NCBI RefSeq assembly: GCF_921293095.1
Contig: NC_060257.1
Location: 52,860,968 to 52,924,967 of the forward strand
Length of the DNA: 64,000 bases
Source: Ischnura elegans
Taxonomy: Eukaryota > Arthropoda > Insecta > Odonata > Coenagrionidae
Reading direction: 5' to 3'
The notes under the pieces are model-generated. The model ran no database searches. It worked only from the letters and a program-made list of their open reading frames with translations, and was not told the DNA's origin. Position numbers and translations under genes: made by a program. Shown here in pieces: positions 22,401 to 34,400 of this stretch (the first letter of the stretch is position 1; every line of letters starts with the position of its first letter).

Positions 22401-25400
22401 GTAAAAGAAATCCGCTTTTACGAGGCCCCTTTGGTGTTGGCTCTCGCCATAGCGAGGGTTTCGCCACTGGAAAAACTTCTCCTTAATCTCTGTAATTGCT
22501 AGCGATCTGTTAGAAATGAAGTTAATGGAGTGCTCCGTCTCAAATTTATCTGGTAAACTATCGTTCGATAAAGAAGTAGTTAATTTTGGTGAAAATATTT
22601 TGGCCATGCCCCTTACATACTGGTTGCTATCTCCGGCTCGGGATTTTTGCGTGAGGTTCCGCTTTTACCCCTCAAACCCCTCCCCTCAAACACAACTTTG
22701 GGCACAGTGCGAAAGCATATACCGCCGCCGACAGCGCAGTTAGTTCCATATTTCCCCTAGTGAGTGCACTGTGCCCAGAGTTGTGTTTGAGGGTCGGCGT
22801 TTGAGGGGTTTGAGGGGTGAAAGCGGAATCTCTTATAAGGACCATGATTTTGGCGGGTAGGAGGCAGTCGACAGCCACAGTCGTGACACACAATGTTAAA
22901 AAGTGTAGACAGCGTAGCGTAGCGGACGACGCGGCTGGGGCCACTACAGCGCATTCTGCGGGCGTTTTCCGTAAACTAGCACCCTCCCCTACCGTACCCC
23001 CTCCCCTCCAGTCCCCATTCCACTTTTATTCTTGCTTTGCGTGTTGCATGCGGTAGGGATACTATGCGGGATATCATTTAAATAAAATCACAACATGTGC
23101 AAAGCAAATGCCCATTTATTTCATAAAAGTTCACATAAAAGTCACTCACCTGCCAAATACAATGAATTGAATAAACACTATACACAGGATGGCGAAAGCC
23201 TGACAAGAATCTCTCTATGCCTCACTTGTGTACGCATAAGTCCTCGTACCCACACACACAGCGAACTATAATTCCTCAGTGTCATCACAAATTACGGGAT
23301 AAGAACACCACAAAGAAAATTCCTTTACCAGTGGCCACTTCACTGCAATGAATATGAGATTGTTGAAAAACAAAAATTCGTAAGCAAAATCAAGATCACT
23401 ACACAAGCGTTAATGGGCTGAATATACGTGACTTTTTCGAAAATATAACGTTGTCAACCACTTCACACACCACACGCGCAGGCTTGAAAACTTGATGCAG
23501 AGAGAATTAAGTTAAAATAGAATCAACAACTATATACAAACAACGCCTAAAACCGTACATCGCGAGAACACAAGATCTGACCGGTCCACAGTAAGTAGAT
23601 GTTTCCCTAACGATCAAAACTTTCGAAATGAGGAGACGAAATTTCATTGGCCGATTCATGATTGGTCAATGGGTGAGACAGAGGAAGCACACATATTTCA
23701 TATTTCCTATTTATTATTAAAGATACCAACTGAGTGACATTACACAAGTTATGAAATAATTTTTTACGCAATAATATTTATTAATCAAAAATAATCTTAC
23801 GAAACGATAGCGTTAGTTCAAGAAAACGCCCGTCAGACTGTTGTGTCGCACACTGTCAACAGTTCGCCCGCCTTGTGCCAAAGCCCTGGTCGACAGCACA
23901 CCCGCACGTCAGTGAGTCGCGTAAGGAGAGAGGGTTTGAAAGGCAGACACCATGGCTCAAACGCGGAAAACACTTAATCTAAGTGATAAAATCAAAATAA
24001 TAGATCAGTGCGAGAGTGGCGCGCTGTCCAAAAGTGAAGTGGCCAGGAGAAATAATTTATCTTCCTCTTCGCTGTTCACCATTTTAAAAAACAAAGATAA
24101 GATTAGGTCTGCCGTATTGCGGGAGGGCAAACCATTGCACCAGAAGCGCTTGAGGAATGGTGACCATAAAGTGTTGGAAGACGCTTTGTTTGAATGGTTT
24201 TGCCATATTCGATCTTCAGGAACTCCCGTGAATGGGCCTATGCTTAAGGCTAAGGCGGAGTATTTTAGCGACAGATTAAGAATAGAAAACTTCAAGTGCT
24301 CGGAAGGTTGGCTGAGCCGATTTAAAGCGCGAAAGGGTATATCTCTTCATAAAATTAGTGGCGAAGCATGCGCTGTGAATCCCGAAGCCATGGAAGACTG
24401 GACTCCAATACTAGTGGAATATCTCAAGAAGTATTCCCCGCGAGATGTATATAACGCCGATGAAACTGCACTGTTTTATAATCTACTCCCTGACAAAACC
24501 CTTGCAGTAAGGGGTGATTCGTGCAAAGGTGGCAAGAGGAGCAAGGAGCGATTAACAGTTCTTCTGTGTACTAATATGGACGGATCAGATAAAATTAAAC
24601 CAATGGTTATTGGGAAGTGGGGTCGGCCTCGTTGTTTTAGAGGGATCAAGAATCTTCCATGCACATATGAGAATAATTCCAAAGCATGGATGACTTCCGG
24701 ACTTTTTGCTCAGTGGCTAAGGGCGTTCGACGCAAGAATAGGAGGTAAAAATAGGAAGGTCGTCTTATTTGTGGATAACTGCCCGGCCCACCCAAAAATC
24801 GACCTTAGGAATACAGAACTTGTTTTTTTGCCACCTAATGCAACTAGCGTACTGCAGCCACTCGACCAAGGAATAATAAAATTGTTGAAGCATCATTATA
24901 GAACTTTGCTTGTGAATTTTGTAGTCAGGCAACTGGAACTAAAAAACTTCAAAAGGATGAAGTGGAATATTTTGGATGCGATGCGTGCTGTTGTTTGTAG
25001 CTGGGACAAAATATCAGCTGATGCAATAGCCTCGTGCTTTAAACATGCTGGTTTTTCAGCTCATCAAGACGATAAAATCGAGCTTGATAATAATTTGGAG
25101 GACCCTGAAGGTTGGGAATCGATAGAAACTCATTTCGGTTCGTGTAATTATAGTAGTTTTGTAGAAGCTGATGACTCTGCCCCCACTCGTGAGGAAATGA
25201 CTGACGATGCCATATTAAATACCGTGCGCAATGACGATGTACATGTTGAATCGAGCTCTGATTCAGAGGATCTGGAGGACAGTGCTGTTGCTCTTCCACC
25301 AAAATATGATGTGTTAAAGGCCCTTGACGTAATCAATGACGTGTACAGGGCAAGCAGTGCCTCAGCAGACGATCTTGGATCGTTTACTGCTGTTGAGAAG

Positions 25401-28400
25401 TATGTAATGCGTGCAACGGAAAGAAAATTGAAGCAAGCAACGCTTGACTCTTTTTTAAATTAATTTTCGTTGAAATCAAATGTTTAATTACTATTTTATT
25501 TTGTGATTGAGTCTAAGTGAGTTCCCAAGCCGTGGGGGATTGAAATAACGGCATATTTATTGTCTCACACAAGTTTATTTGAATAATTTTCGTTGAAATC
25601 AAATGTTTAATTACTATTTTATTTTGTGATCGAGTCTAAGTGAGTTCCCAAGCCGTGGGGGATTGAAATAACGGCATATTTATTGTCTCACACAAGTTTA
25701 TTTGAATAATATATTTTGTTTATTAATGTTGTACATTTTCTAAAGTTAATTTTATAATTTATGAGGAATTTTGCAAATTATACTTCGTTACCTATTCTAG
25801 ATGCAGGTAATGTGCTGTTGGCAAGGGCGTCTGTAAAAAGTTAATGGTGCGCTTTAATTTTATTTCAAAACTTCTACATCCTTTTTAATGTTTCACAGTC
25901 ATGAGAGAATTGAGAATTTTAAATTAACAAATTGATACTTATTAGATTTGTTGTCCATAGGGTTCATCAAATAAATATGCTTTTCATTTCATATATGAAA
26001 TGAAAAGCATACAATATATTGTTACATATTATTTCCCATGCGTCTTATATTACCTGCTGTGTCTTGCAGCTTACTTATATATTACTGAATTGACATCTGC
26101 ATATTTGCGTAATATATTTCGCGAAGAACTTTCAAGTTAATATCTTTTGTACCATAGCTAATTTTGATTGAAATCGTTCATACTGCAGTGCATGCACTCA
26201 ATACATTATAGCAATAACATCGCGGGCAGAACATTCCAATTATTACTTTATTATTGTGAAACAACAGCTGTTATAATAACATTATTTTGCACGATTAGCA
26301 CATTTTTTACATCAATAATGCAGATAAATGCACTTGATAAAAGAGAAAGTTTCCCTAGGCAAGGTCATTCCGCCACCTTCTACTATTTTCGTCTGCGGAA
26401 ACAAATGCGATACGATTTATCGCCTACCTTCAACGAAACGAACAGGTAACAATTACCATAACCAAACAAAAACCAATGGAAACATTGGATGAAGGATACA
26501 ACCGCGATACAGCATTATCAATAATTCTTGGAATTTTCAGTAAACAAATACCGTATTAATGGATTGATCACGTAAGTGCTGTCAGTGCGAAGAAAAGTGT
26601 GGCTTGGTCAGTTGTGCATCGGAAAAATGATTGACAAAGCAATGATTTTCATTCGGTACGGGGCTTATAATTTGAACGGCTAGTTTGCTTTTAAGGTAAG
26701 AATATTTAGTGATGCAAAAAATATCGCATTCTGTCTGAATTCATGCTTCAGTTTCTCAGATAAAATTATCTTCGTCCTCAAACAAATCTTGTTCATATAT
26801 AAGTGTTGACAATAGGATAAAGTTTACTTGTAATTAAGTTTGTTATTACGGTAAGGAAATAATATGATGCAATAAACATCGCCTTCCATCAGGATTTATG
26901 CATACGCTTATTGTACAGGAAATATCTCAGTCGCCACACCAACCCTGTTCGTATATAAGTGTTGACAATAGGTTCATTGGCTATTATTTGATCCACCTCC
27001 GGTAAAGCGACAATTCGCTATAGCGAGTGTTTATTGGAGCACCATGGGGTGTCGTTTTACCGAGGTTCCACTGTAGTTGACAATTGGCCTGGTTTAGGGC
27101 CTCAAAAATTCAATAATTCTCAGATCTCCATTAACTCCATGTGTCCTTAATGCCATTTATCTTTCACAATTCTTTGGTGTGCATATTTTGCATTACAAGA
27201 CAGAAAATGCGCAACATTTTTATGGCTGTCTTGAAAATAAATTGAACATATACAATGAGTCACTCTGCTTCAATTACAAAAAATGAATTTCACTTTTAAA
27301 CTCATTAACACAGTCATTCTTTTAAAAAAAGATGCCACATTGCAATCATAAGGAATAATAAGGTTTCACCAAATTCAAATAATTTTTAGTAAAAACTTGT
27401 CAAATTTACTTGACCATAAGGGAATACAAATTGAAAATTGTTCAAGCCAATTATTGTCATTTAATGGGACATTGATTGTTTGAATTTATTTATATAGGTT
27501 AAGTGTGTAATTTTATTTATTTTTGACCATTTTCATAATTTTAAATCACTAATTTGGTGACCTTTATCACAGATTGGCAGCCGTAGCAGTGTGTACTCTC
27601 CAGAATCACGAGTGAGAAAGACTGGATCTTTTATTTATGAAGACTTCATGCCCACTGATGGAACAGATGTGAAGGTGACCTTTTGTGCACTCAGATTTTA
27701 TTTTTAACCCACTTCAGAACTAGTATTGGCTTATTTTGGCAGAGAAGCTTTTAAGTTCCATCTGGGGATATTTTAATTTCTCAATTCAAGAGATTTTTTA
27801 TTGTTTATTTGAGTTGAGCTAGTTAAAAGTTTATTTAGTCACCAAATCAAAATGTTCCAGGAGTAATTTTGCTAAAAAAATTTTCATGATGGAAATAAAG
27901 CAAAATTTGCAAATTTCATTTATGAATTTTAATTATCGCCCTGTTTTCAGTTTTTTTGTAGCACAATAGCAGCACACCCAGGTTATAATTAAAATCCATG
28001 AGTGAAATTTGCAAGTATTGTTTCATTTCCATTTAATTTATCATACTATGAAGCTCCCCAGCAGTCACAAAGGCAGATGGAGAAAATAGAGGTCATACAT
28101 ACTCTAGAAAACTTGAACCATTTGAAGTATTCTGCCAGCCCTTCACTGTAAGGGAGAAGTGACCTGGGTCAGTTTTGATAAAATCTACTTCCTGTGCTGT
28201 TACTCTCCATGGTTGTGCCTTTGAGCGATGTGTTTTAGTATCAGTTCTATTGGCTCAATTGGCAAGAAAGTATTGTCGTACACTTTGCATTGCAACATCT
28301 TATTTGTGTGAATGTGTAGCAACCCTGTTAGTGTGAAAACAATGTCACCACACCCTATTGTTAAAATTTTGCAAAAACAGCTTTTCAACATTGCACACTT

Positions 28401-31400
28401 TCTGGTAAAATTTTCTGTATTGTAGTGTGTGACTTGCTGTGTTGAGTGATGTCATTTGGATGTGAGGAACTGAATTATCTTCACTCACACCACTAACTGG
28501 ATAATCATCTTGCATTACTCTTTAATAAGTAAATTATGCTCGGATGATGTGTTTGCAATAAACTTTTAACAGGACTAATAAAATGTATAATTTTTGAGAA
28601 CTTAAGCTCTGATGTGAAGCATGTTCCTGGATTATAACTTCAGCGGTTAATGACCTTTGATTTCCTATTGCAAACCTGGGGAACAGTGTACTATTTTTGT
28701 GTATGGAAAAGTAATACCGTATTTCTCCAAATATAGTCTCCCTCTGAATAAAGTGCCCCCCTAATTTTGAGGCTTCAGTTTCAGGTAAAAATTAAAAAAA
28801 TGCATTTGAAATTAGTCCCCCCTTAATTTTTACCACGGGCATTTTTGGAAAAAAGGGGGTGACTGTATTCAGATAAATACGGTAATTGTTTAAAAATTCA
28901 AAAATTTAACTAGTATGGCAACTATTCTATTTTCTGTCTGGCTTGTTAATATTTTTATGTGGTATATTCAATCGACAATCCTGATATTGGTTTGATACTA
29001 ATTGCCCCTCAATTCTTCTATCATCTAATCATTTCACCCTTACAAATTTATATTTTCAGTTTGGGAACAAACATTCGATGTACAGTTTCTGTTAAACCAT
29101 GCAGGTTATTCAAATTAAATACTCTTTTTCCATCTCAAAGCTGCTGGAATATCAGTTTTCACTTTGTTCATTACTCTCAAGAAAATGTGATCATCTAGTA
29201 AGAATTACAACCAATACTCAGAGCATTATAATTGTATTCTGACAATAGTGTTAAGTATAGTAGATTTAAGGATATTGATTATGCACATCTTTGTGGTGTA
29301 TTTCAAGCCTGCCTTGAGAATGGCATTGAAATTCACATTGACTGGCAAGAAAAAAAATTCTCCTAGAATAGGAGTTGAATCTTGGACATTTGGCTTTCTA
29401 GACCTCTACACTATCCGTGTTTCTTCATTTTTATGGCAATATTACCAAAGCTCACTGTGATGAATGTTAGACCCTTAGGGCCGTATTCTTGGTCAACCCC
29501 ACATATCCGTCCCTACATAACAAGAGGCCGCTACATGCGTTTCTCAGTCGACCCTACAGAAGTGGTGGGGGGGGTAATTCCATCGTCAAGTTCTCTGTAA
29601 TGATGTAGATGATGGCACAGCACCAGTTTTTTTACTCTGGTATGTAATGATACCTAACTGTGAAACTAAGAAAAAATGTCCGATAATTTTTGGGCGTATT
29701 GTTAGGGCAATGGTTCAAGGTAATTAAACAATCAGTGTCATCTGCCAGGTCGTGTCGGTACATTAATTATCGCTACAAATATTCTCATATGGAGCCAAAA
29801 GTAGAATCTTATTGTCTTTAAATTACTTCAAAAGCTGTATTTACAAGATAGTGATAAGTACAGGGCAAATATGACCATTAACGTGAGAACTTACTTTGCA
29901 TCATCAAGGTTCGTCATTCGCTTTTACCTTCCATAGATAAGTTTATTATGTGGCAAATAGTGGATGTAGCATGTATGTATAGGATGTATGTAGCAAATAT
30001 GTTTTTTATTGTTGTGCATAAACGATATTGGTTTCTCAAAAGCGTACCAAGTGCCAAACGTGAAAAATATTAATATATATCCGCAGAAACAAGGTGATGT
30101 ATACCACTATATTGTACTTTTTATACTTCAGCCAATTTTATTATTTATTTCACTCGATGGATATAATGTGGTAGTATTATTACCTTTCTGCTGTGTTACA
30201 GTGCATTTTAAAATGGTTCGTGTGAGCTCGTCTCCTTTAATATCCATTGTATCATAGATTATTTAATCAAAGTGAGCAGCGGACAAAATTTGACCGCCAT
30301 GTTTTTGTAGGGTGTAGGGCTAGTTCGGGTACCCTACATCAAGTAGGTCCCGTTCAGTTCCAGAAACAGCCATATGTAGTGCTTGATGTGGTGTATGTAG
30401 GGCGAGATTGGTTTATGTAGGGGCTGATATCCAGGGTCGGTTGGCCCTACAGGGTTGACTAAGAATACATAGGTCTGTGGTTCGATTCCTGGTCCAGAAG
30501 AATTTTTTCCCATGGAAAAAAATGTTTGAATGACTCAGTAAATACACACTACATTTTTTGTTAATATCTGTATCTATGTACACTCTCAAAACTTTAAAAA
30601 ACTATATGTTTAACTTGGATTAGAGGAAATCTTAGCTCTAACTAATAAGTGAAATTTCTGGGTCAGGTCATTTCTGAATCGCATCCGCTGCTTATCTCAT
30701 AGTTCCTGACTTGGCACTAAGGTGGTATCAGGGTAACTGTGTGACCTGTAGTTGATAAATGCAACACGAAGTATTTTTGATACAAGTTGGAAGCATTTTC
30801 ATCCAGAGTAGATGAATGCAATTGTACAGATACAGTTATGTTTCCTGCAAAGCATACCTCGGAAATTAAGCTGGATTATGGATATTCCCGTAGTTAGGAA
30901 TTCTGGAATTGGGGTGCTCAGCTGTGGTGTAATTTTTTTGATGCAGTAAGGCCTCTGGAAGAAATATTATGCATAATTAGGTAGGTTGTGTCCCTGATTT
31001 TTGAGCCACTATTACGTCTGCACCAAGGAAGAAATAATACTGAAATCTGTATTGCAAAGAATCAAGTTAAAATGTCTGCTGCTGTGAAAAATTGGATTGA
31101 ATTCGGAGCCTTCCTCTGATTCAGGGTCTAGGTTTCAGAATTTTTTAGTGGTATACTGGTATCCTGCTACAAATTATTTTATTTTCGCCATGAGATAACT
31201 CTTATTTGAAAGAAAGTCATAATTTTTCTTTATTTGACTTGGCAGTTTTTCAGGAAATCTAATTAACAGTTTTCATCCAACCTCCAGTAATTAATTGTTT
31301 TTATTTTTTTATTTTGATGCACAGGGGCGGTCTGGGGTGATTTGGGGCCCTGGAATGGGGCCCAACTTACTTGGCACTAAAGTGGGGGATTTTGAGGAAA

Positions 31401-34400
31401 ATTTTAAGAAATTGCGTGCCCAGAAATGAATTTTGACGCTATTCAGGATCTCTAAACTTAGAAAAAAATTTGATTAAAAATAGCAATTTCATAAGAAAAA
31501 ATACTACGAAATGTGAGAATTTCACAGCTTTTAAAATTTGACAATGTATTATGGTTCTATTATATTTTAGTGAATTTGCTTCTCGAAACTGCCCTGAAAT
31601 CTAAAAAAGAACCTCTAAAGTAACCTTTTCGAATAATCCTTTCAAAAAAAAGCATCAGGTTCTCTTTTATCATATAACACCTTTATTTTATTTTTTTATA
31701 CAAGCTTATAAGCAACTAATGAAAACGTAGAATTTTATAATAGCAAAAAAAAAACTTATGCCCCCTAAGCTCGGGACCCTCGGGGATTGCCGAGCAGCCG
31801 ACTTGGCCAGACCGCCCCTGATGATGCATTGCCTGTATACCTTACTAGTATTGGTCACTAGTTAAATTTTTTTCTTTTATGATAGACTACAGAGAGGGCA
31901 GTTTACCTAGTTGGTGGCGGAATTAAACAACGGAGTACACCTCTAGGGATAAGGGTTGAATGCAACAGCACATCAAGAAACACCACATATTGGTTAAATG
32001 TGAAAAAGGTACTAACACATGTTATTACAACTACACAGTTGTTACACGTTGTGTGATTGTCGACCTGGTGGAAATAATAGCTTGTCATTTCCATTCTAAT
32101 GTAATGTTGGTGCACAAAAACAGTAAGAGCCAAGAACTGAGCCGATTTATTAATTTTTGTTTCATAATTTCATATTTAAGAGTTTCTCTGTTGCATTTAG
32201 TCTATTTTGCTGCCAGGAGGCAAAATTTATCAACATTTGAAGAATGAGGGATAATAGCACTGGTTAAGGTACAGCAAAACAGCCATTGAACGTGCATTGA
32301 AGAAAACTATCATGATGTCACCTGCATGTCCCAAGGCGTTTGACATGTTCATTGCAAGAGATGCTTCTTTATAATGAAATTGTAGGGAATCATAAAAATT
32401 AGCTCATTTTATTTTATACATATTACTCAGGAGAGGTATTCAAGATGGATGCTGCAGTGTGGGTTTGCAGCAGTTGTGGCAATTGTGTTGATAAATTTTC
32501 TTTAAAAAAAAAAGGAATGTGCGAGTACTCAAAAATTCGAGTCAGGTAATTTATACTTGACTCGAGTGCTTCAAGTACCATTGCGAATGTCGAGTGGAGT
32601 ACTTTCGGTGTCAAGGCCAGTAGGTTCAGAAATCTGCCAACAGGCGCTATCATCAAACTCATTTAAGAATATCGATTTTAAAGTTGATATTGCTCTATTG
32701 CCTTGGCCTGGCTGTTTCAGCATGCTTTATACATAGAAGTCAACTACCATAGCAGTCAACGTGGACATCTTAATATCTTTTCGTCAGCGGTTCTGGCTGA
32801 TGCTCTTCCCACCCAGCGATGTATACTGAGTGGACCGTTGCATCACTCATACTTTCTTATGCGATACTGTTATGCCCTACCCACTTTCTGTACTCAAATG
32901 CCTAGAGTTTATGTAAAAATTGTTAAGATTTCTATGTCTAGATTAAGGTTTTTCCCGTGTTTGACAGCTCAAGTGGTGCCATCTTTTAGCCTTTTAGAGT
33001 ACTGCATACTTCTGATGTTAATTGCTGTTTATTCCTTTGTCGACATTTAGTTTCCTTCTTGAACCTACAAAATAAGAGTTGCTAAGGTTAATAAAACGAA
33101 GTAAGAATGAAAGAATGACTTATTTTGGTCTACAATGCTAAGTTCTACAGTTTGTTTGCTTCATCCACTTATATTCCACAAAGATTCAAGATTCATAAAA
33201 ATCCCTGTTATAATTTTTCACAAAAATCACCAAGATTCCATAAATCTTCAAATTTTCACAAAAAAATACTTGTCCATTCCAACCACACAAGTGGGTAGCA
33301 AAAGCAATTTTCTGCAGGCAGTTATACCTAAATACTGTATCATGGAGACGTCAAAACCTGTTGCCTGAACATGTAGAATAATTGGTTTTTCTGCATGAGA
33401 AATTGAAAGTGTTAAATCTTACATGATTCAGATACATATATAACCTTTATTAAAAGATACATATAAATGACTTTACCCACGGCTCTTCCTAGCAGTTTGG
33501 ATAATTATGTAAATGAAAGTGTCAAAATATTACTAGGAGGTTAATTCATTTCAATTGTGCTTATGGATTTGTTTAAGACACATTAACTATCTTTCATCTC
33601 CTAATTCTGACCCAATAGGGTAGTTTCCTTCATCAAAGAAAACGAAAGGCATTGATTGCGATTCGTTACCCACCATTAGGGTATTTATTATATACAAATT
33701 ATTTGGTTTTAGAAATACCGGTTTAGACGAATGGCAATGGTCCATTTTTATCCTCATTTGAAAAGGGCCAGATTGGCACCCATGCGATGCCACTCCACGT
33801 GACGTCACAGGGACCTAGTTTCTACACGAGAAGATAGGAGTTATACATCGTCTGAGATTACCAATGCATGCATGAGGCGCAGAGCTCAGGGAAACGTGTC
33901 TTAATAATCACTTATTAAAGCTGGCTAAGGTCGGAAAGTTTTCTTCGTTTGATAAGGTATGAATAATCCTTATTTAAGCCAAGCGCTACCAGCCAGCTGG
34001 GTACTACGCTACCCACTAGCAGCGTGCATCGTATCAGCGCTAAGCCTCGCCTCAAGGTCACCTCACAGGGCGGCAGCAGGAACCAGAAATACGTCACACG
34101 GAGAGATATCCAGGTTTTCATACTTACGCGTTGCGTTTTCGCGCGCTTGAAAATTTTCACTTTTCATTTAATCGCGAAAAATAGATATCGTCAATTAAAA
34201 ATCTAAAAGCGTGAAATACGTACTCCAGCACCCTAATTATGTAACTGTGAGAAGGGTGAGAGCGATGTCGTTGCCGGGGGCAACGCGATTCCCACGACGG
34301 AAGGTGATAGCAGCGATTATGAAACCGTGATCGCTCTCTTTATCACGCTGCCAGCGTCATCGGCCTATCACGTTCGAAACCGATGGTGATAAGCATATGC

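Larger units (their letters stand above)
22305..27073 (+). mobile_element. Complete 4.8-kb Tigger (pogo superfamily) DNA transposon
   Basis: The left end CAGTGGAACCTCGGTAAAGC and the complement of the right end (CAGTGGAACCTCGGTAAAAC) form inverted repeats with one mismatch in 22 bp. The element is flanked by TA on both sides (22303-22304, 27074-27075), as expected for pogo/Tc1-mariner. It carries one intact transposase ORF (23952-25463) in the middle. Subterminal regions contain repeated CGCTAT.GCGA motifs in both orientations. It lies in PPIP5K intron 5 in the gene's own orientation. The intact ORF and clean ends indicate a recent insertion. Confidence 0.93.

Noticed and set aside
22218..23056. 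Several ORFs of 65-129 codons at the left end of the first Tigger
   Set aside because: They overlap terminal and hairpin repeats and conflict in frame; the element's only plausible gene is the transposase.
24005..25336. Minus-strand ORFs opposite the first transposase
   Set aside because: Shadows of the sense reading frame; no independent features.
29516..29520. TTAGG-like words near 29.5 and 30.5 kb as telomeric repeats
   Set aside because: Single occurrences at element borders, better explained as a possible target duplication.
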